A stretch of 64,000 bases of DNA from Clitoria ternatea. Its lineage: Eukaryota > Streptophyta > Magnoliopsida > Fabales > Fabaceae. The position numbers and the translations under genes are program-made. Each line of letters starts with the position of its first letter. Position 1 is the stretch's first letter. The notes under the pieces were generated by a model. It was not told the origin of the DNA. It saw only the letters and a program-made list of their open reading frames with translations, and made no database searches. This document shows, in pieces, positions 61,030 through 64,000 of this stretch. The stretch spans positions 25,043,001-25,107,000 of the forward strand of contig CM075676.1 in NCBI GenBank assembly GCA_037962975.1, in the 5' to 3' direction.

Positions 61030-61260
61030 AAATCGATTACAAAGACAAGCAGAAACATCTGAATCAATTATGAATAATGTTAATCAATTAAGCAAGAAAA
61101 TAGAATCATCCTAATCGATTATGAGAAGTGCCAATCGATTGCAGAAGTAGACAAAAAGCTTTGAATCGATTACATTTAGGGGTTTAATCGATTATAAAGC
61201 CTTACAAAATAGGCTTAATCGATTTAAGGTCAAGGCTAATCGATTGTAAGTTTTAGAAAA
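61030..61260. repeat. Cluster of taatcgatta motifs
   Basis: About ten copies or variants of (t)aatcgatta / aatcaatta in 230 bp, for example at 61031, 61110, 61133, 61163, 61186 and 61218. It lies between RNase H and the env-like ORF, with a second cluster at 59750-59960. Confidence 0.7.
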
Positions 61261-61287
61261 TATTTGCAAATAATGGATTTTTCAAAG

Positions 61288-61480
61288 TTACATCTTATAA
61301 GCAGTTAAGTCAAGCATGCAAACAACATATTCAGCCTTTGTTGTTGATACGACCATATTTACTTGTTTCTTGTTATGCCAAGAAACAAGGGGATTTTCAA
61401 GCAAGTGGCAAGTACCATTAGTGATTTTCTTATCAAGCTTACAACCAGTAAAATCAGAATCTGAATAACTAATAAGGGTG
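61288..61480 (-). pseudogene. Sirevirus-like RNase H, 5' part
   Basis: On the minus strand: CTLISYSDSDFTGCKLDKKI, then GTCHLLENPLVSWHNKKQVN and STTKAEYVVC. The D (YSDSDF) and E (KAEYV) residues are visible. It continues the RT frame (shifted) from beyond the Cassandra insertion at 62556. Confidence 0.85.
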
Positions 61481-61770
61481 CAGTTTGTGACATCCCGGCG
61501 CTGTTGAGGGCGGGGAGTGATCGCCGGTGCATGAGCACGGACAAGGAGCGGCTCCTGGCAGGCTTCCAGTGGGGAATGTGACATTCCGGGCACTGTTGAG
61601 GGCGGGGAGTGATCGTCGGTGCATAGGCACGGACAAGGAGCGGCTCCTGGCAGGCTTCCAGTGGGAGGGACACATGAACGAATCGAATACATATCAGAAT
61701 GAGAGGGATCCAAAGACTGTATAGGTATGAGACTATACAGTCGAGGATAGCTTAAAGGAATGAATTCGTA

Positions 61771-61896
61771 CTACCTATACCAACAAATGCATTAGCCTTT
61801 TTGGTGGCCTATCACTTAAGAACTCCAAAGTTAAGCGTGCTTAACTTGGAGTAATTCTGGGATGGGTGACCTCCTGGGAAGTTCTCGGGAAGTGTG
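61771..61896 (+). ncRNA. 5S rRNA-like sequence in Cassandra LTR1
   Basis: aactccaaagttaagcgtgc and gatgggtgacctcctgggaa match the plant 5S rRNA internal promoter region (A box, IE and C box). The middle is diverged (ttaacttggagtaattctg). It is a TRIM component, not a ribosomal gene. Confidence 0.85.
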
Positions 61897-62335
61897 TGAG
61901 TGAGGACAAAAGCACATTGGAAAGGTCTTGTGTTGGTTTGTGGGGAGAGTCGTTCATTCTAGAAAAGCGGCCAGGCGTTACAGTGGTATCAGAGCCTAGC
62001 CTCTCCTAGTACGGTATGGTTCGGGGACGAACCAGGCGGAAGTTGGTGGGCATGTGACATCCCGACGCTGTTGAGGGCGGGGAATGATCGTCGGTGCATA
62101 GGCACGGACAAGGAGCGGCTCCTGGCAGGCTTCCAGCGGGGAATGTGACATCCCGGGCACTATTGAGGGCGGGGAGTGATCGCCGGTGCATAGGCACGGA
62201 CAAGGAGCGGCTCCTGGCAGGCTTCCAGTGGGAGGGACACATGAACGAACCGAATACATACCAGAATGAGAGGGATCCAAAGACTGCATAGGTATGGGAC
62301 TATACAGTCGAGGATAGCTTAAAGGAATGAATTCG

Positions 62336-62461
62336 TACTACCTATACCAACAAATGCATTAGCCTTTTCGGTGGCCTATCACTTAAGAACTCCAAAGTTA
62401 AGCGTGCTTAACTTGGAGTAATTCTGGGATGGGTAACCTCCTGGGAAGTTCTCGGGAAGTG
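62336..62461 (+). ncRNA. 5S rRNA-like sequence in Cassandra LTR2
   Basis: Same as in LTR1, but with gatgggtaacctcctggg: one base of the IE/C-box region is changed. Confidence 0.85.
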
Positions 62462-62555
62462 TGTGAGTGAGGACAAAAGCACATTGGAAAGGTCTTGTGT
62501 TGGTTTGTGGGGAGAGTCATTCATTCCAGAAAAGTGGCCAGGGCGTTACACAGTT

Positions 62556-63800
62556 AGCCCTTTTTGGATCAAAACACTTCTTTTTGAGTTCCTATTAGGT
62601 ATTTCATTATGCATTTAATAGCAGTTAAGTGAGATTCTTTAGGACATGCTTGAAATCTAACACATATACATACAACAAACATAATATCTGGACGACTAGC
62701 AGTTAGATATAGTAAAGATCCTATCATACCTCTATATTTGGTTATATCTACATCCTTCCTTTTCTCATCTTTGTTTAAATAACAGGATGTGTTCATGGGA
62801 TTTTCCATTTGATTTGTTTTGTCCATGTCGAACTTCTTTAGAAGTTTTTTATAATATTTGGTTTGACTATTGAGCGTTCCTTCATTCGTTTTCTTGATTT
62901 GTAGTCCAAGGAAGAAAATCATCTCTCCCATCATTGACATTTCAAATTCACTCTGCATAATCTTAGCAAACTCTTTGCACAAAATTTCATTAGTAGTACC
63001 AAATATAATGTTATCAACATAAATTTGAACTAATAGAATGTTAAGGTTTTTACGCTTAATAGTGTAGTATCAACCTTTCCTCTTTCAAAGTTATTTTCCA
63101 AAAGAAATTTACTAAGTCTTTCATACCAAGTTCTAGAAGCTTATTTTAAACCATACAAAGCTTTCTTAAGTTTGAAAACATGATCAAGAAATTCATAATC
63201 CTTAAAACCAGGAGGTTAATCTACATATACTTCCTCTTGTATATATCCATTTAAGAAAGCGCTTTTGACATCCATTTGATAAAGCTTAAAGTTCATGCAA
63301 CAGGCAAAAGAAAGCAATAACCCAATGGCTTCTAATCTAGCAATAGGAGCATATCTTCATAATCAATACTTTTTTCTTGATTATATCCCTTAGCTAATAG
63401 TCTAGCTTAATTTCTAGTGATAATTCCATATTCATCAAGCTTATTATTTAATGATTATTGGGTCTTGGCACCAATTCCCAAACTTGATTTCTTTTAAACT
63501 GATTTAATTCTTCTTGCATTGCCAACATCCAATGTTTATCAATAATAACCTCATATATGGATTTAGGTTTAATTTGGGAGACAAAAGTTAAATGATTACA
63601 TGTATTTCTAATAGAATTTTGAGTACTTACACCTTTTGAGATATCACCTAATATATTGTCGATTGGATAGTGTCTAGATATGATTCATTCCTTGGGAGCA
63701 TTGATAGGCTCATTGCTTCTTTGTGAATCTCCTTCTTCTTTATCATTTCCTCTTTCTTCTTCTTTAACTTCTAGTGTTGTGTCTTGAATAGAATCTACAA
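62556..63800 (-). pseudogene. Sirevirus-like reverse transcriptase
   Basis: The clearest frame (62982-62569) reads CKEFAKIMQSEFEMSMMGEM, IFFLGLQIKKTNEGTL and YRGMIGSLLYLTASRPDIMF. Upstream are NILLVQIYVDNIIFGTTNE, where the second catalytic Asp of Y-V-D-D is Asn, and KHWMLAMQEELNQFKRNQVW near 63510. Many stops lie between. The Cassandra insertion follows the RT C-terminus directly. Confidence 0.85.
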
Positions 63801-63839
63801 AATCATCATATTCCAATATCGTTGTAGCCAAGAATTCTC

Positions 63840-63995
63840 CCTTTAGTGTTGCCATCGTAGGTTACACTCCCTCTCTTTCTTTCTTGGAGTAAAAGAAGTG
63901 AACTTGGTTACATCCCCAGTCGTGTGTTTGGAACATCCACTATCCAAATATGAATTAGTGTTGCTCACCTTGAAGCATACCTATAAAATAAACCA
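63840..63995 (-). pseudogene. Sirevirus-like protease fragment
   Basis: On the minus strand, NTNSYLDSGCSKHTTGDVTK is the copia protease active-site motif (D-S-G), followed by FTSFTPRKK and then RILGYNDIG. It leads with no integrase into the linker before RT, so integrase is deleted. Confidence 0.75.
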
Positions 63996-64000
63996 AGTCA

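Larger units (their letters stand above)
61486..62550 (+). mobile_element. Cassandra TRIM retrotransposon carrying 5S rRNA-like sequence in its LTRs
   Basis: LTR1 is 61486-61982 (497 bp) and LTR2 62053-62550 (498 bp), TGTGACATCCC ... GGCGTTACA. Target duplication cagtt is at 61481-61485 and 62551-62555. Primer site TGGTATCAGAGCC (initiator Met type) is at 61984-61996. The internal part is only 70 bp with no coding. Each LTR starts with two ~91-bp tandem copies. The ORFs over them are artefacts. Confidence 0.95.
59300..64000 (-). mobile_element. Sirevirus-like Ty1/copia element (partial, degenerate)
   Basis: On the minus strand: protease (63995-63840), integrase missing, RT (about 63800-62556), RNase H (61480-61288), env-like ORF (61017-60598), polypurine-type tracts (aaagggggagag near 60310; aataggagaatg near 60150) and probable 3' LTR from 60145 leftward. 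A Cassandra TRIM interrupts it at 61486-62550. Order and env-like ORF fit the SIRE/Sirevirus group. The 5' end lies outside the window. Confidence 0.8.

Noticed and set aside
61288..62291. Several open frames rich in Pro/Ser/Ala over the Cassandra LTRs
   Set aside because: They fall in the doubled GC-rich LTR heads, occur in several frames on both strands, and repeat with the LTRs. No protein family is visible.
61771..62461. A genuine 5S rRNA gene
   Set aside because: Only the internal promoter region is well conserved; the sequence lies inside both LTRs of a TRIM element, so it is Cassandra.
1..64000. CRISPR arrays, operons, ribosome binding sites and other prokaryotic features
   Set aside because: The window is plant nuclear DNA with introns and LTR elements. 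Tandem arrays here lack the repeat-spacer pattern.

Overview
The window is plant nuclear DNA, AT-rich and dominated by transposable elements. I infer a legume, most likely Glycine or a close relative. The reasons are a Sirevirus-type copia element with an env-like ORF, Tat-lineage gypsy elements, a CACTA element with paired 'cacatcgg...ccgatgtg' subterminal repeats, a Cassandra TRIM, and a legume-like ATG101. Species identity cannot be proven from the sequence alone.

Only one host gene looks intact: ATG101, the autophagy initiation subunit, on the minus strand at 40781-43931 with seven coding exons (218 aa). A second host gene, a methylesterase (MES/SABP2-like alpha/beta hydrolase), is a pseudogene. 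Its exon 1 lies at 20932-21224 and its exons 2-3 at 6422-6925, because intron 1 holds about 13.7 kb of nested transposons.

Layout. 961-4217: 3' part of a Tat gypsy element with a collapsed pol, three tandem-repeat families and an LTR. 4218-5864: non-coding DNA with GC-rich hairpin repeats. 5865-6263: a truncated Tat 5' end, minus. 6422-21224: MES pseudogene, interrupted by a Tat element (7075-20770, minus) that is itself interrupted inside RT by a CACTA element (10181-18049, TSD AAT). 21562-27722: copia element 1, whose 5' LTR is inverted although both outer ends share the TSD TTAGA. 30165-31015: LINE remnant. 34430-37971: gag-protease-only Tat element. 40781-43931: ATG101. 44217-44995: Mutator-like MITE. 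50031-50943: solo Tat LTR (TSD CCAAC). 51179-57391: complete, young copia element 2 (TSD AGTGA; LTRs differ at 1 of 190 positions). 59300-64000: Sirevirus-like copia, minus, carrying a Cassandra TRIM (61486-62550, TSD CAGTT) between RT and RNase H.

The most interesting material is the copia family present twice (21562 and 51179). It has a primer site matching the anticodon arm of tRNA-Ile rather than a tRNA 3' end, a conserved series of small hairpins after that site, an antisense tRNA-like sequence in the leader, and gag and pol as separate ORFs divided by a stop and a roughly 120-nt AATAAA-containing gap. Element 1 also has the inverted 5' LTR. Every coding transposon here is damaged, so none is likely to be autonomous as it stands.
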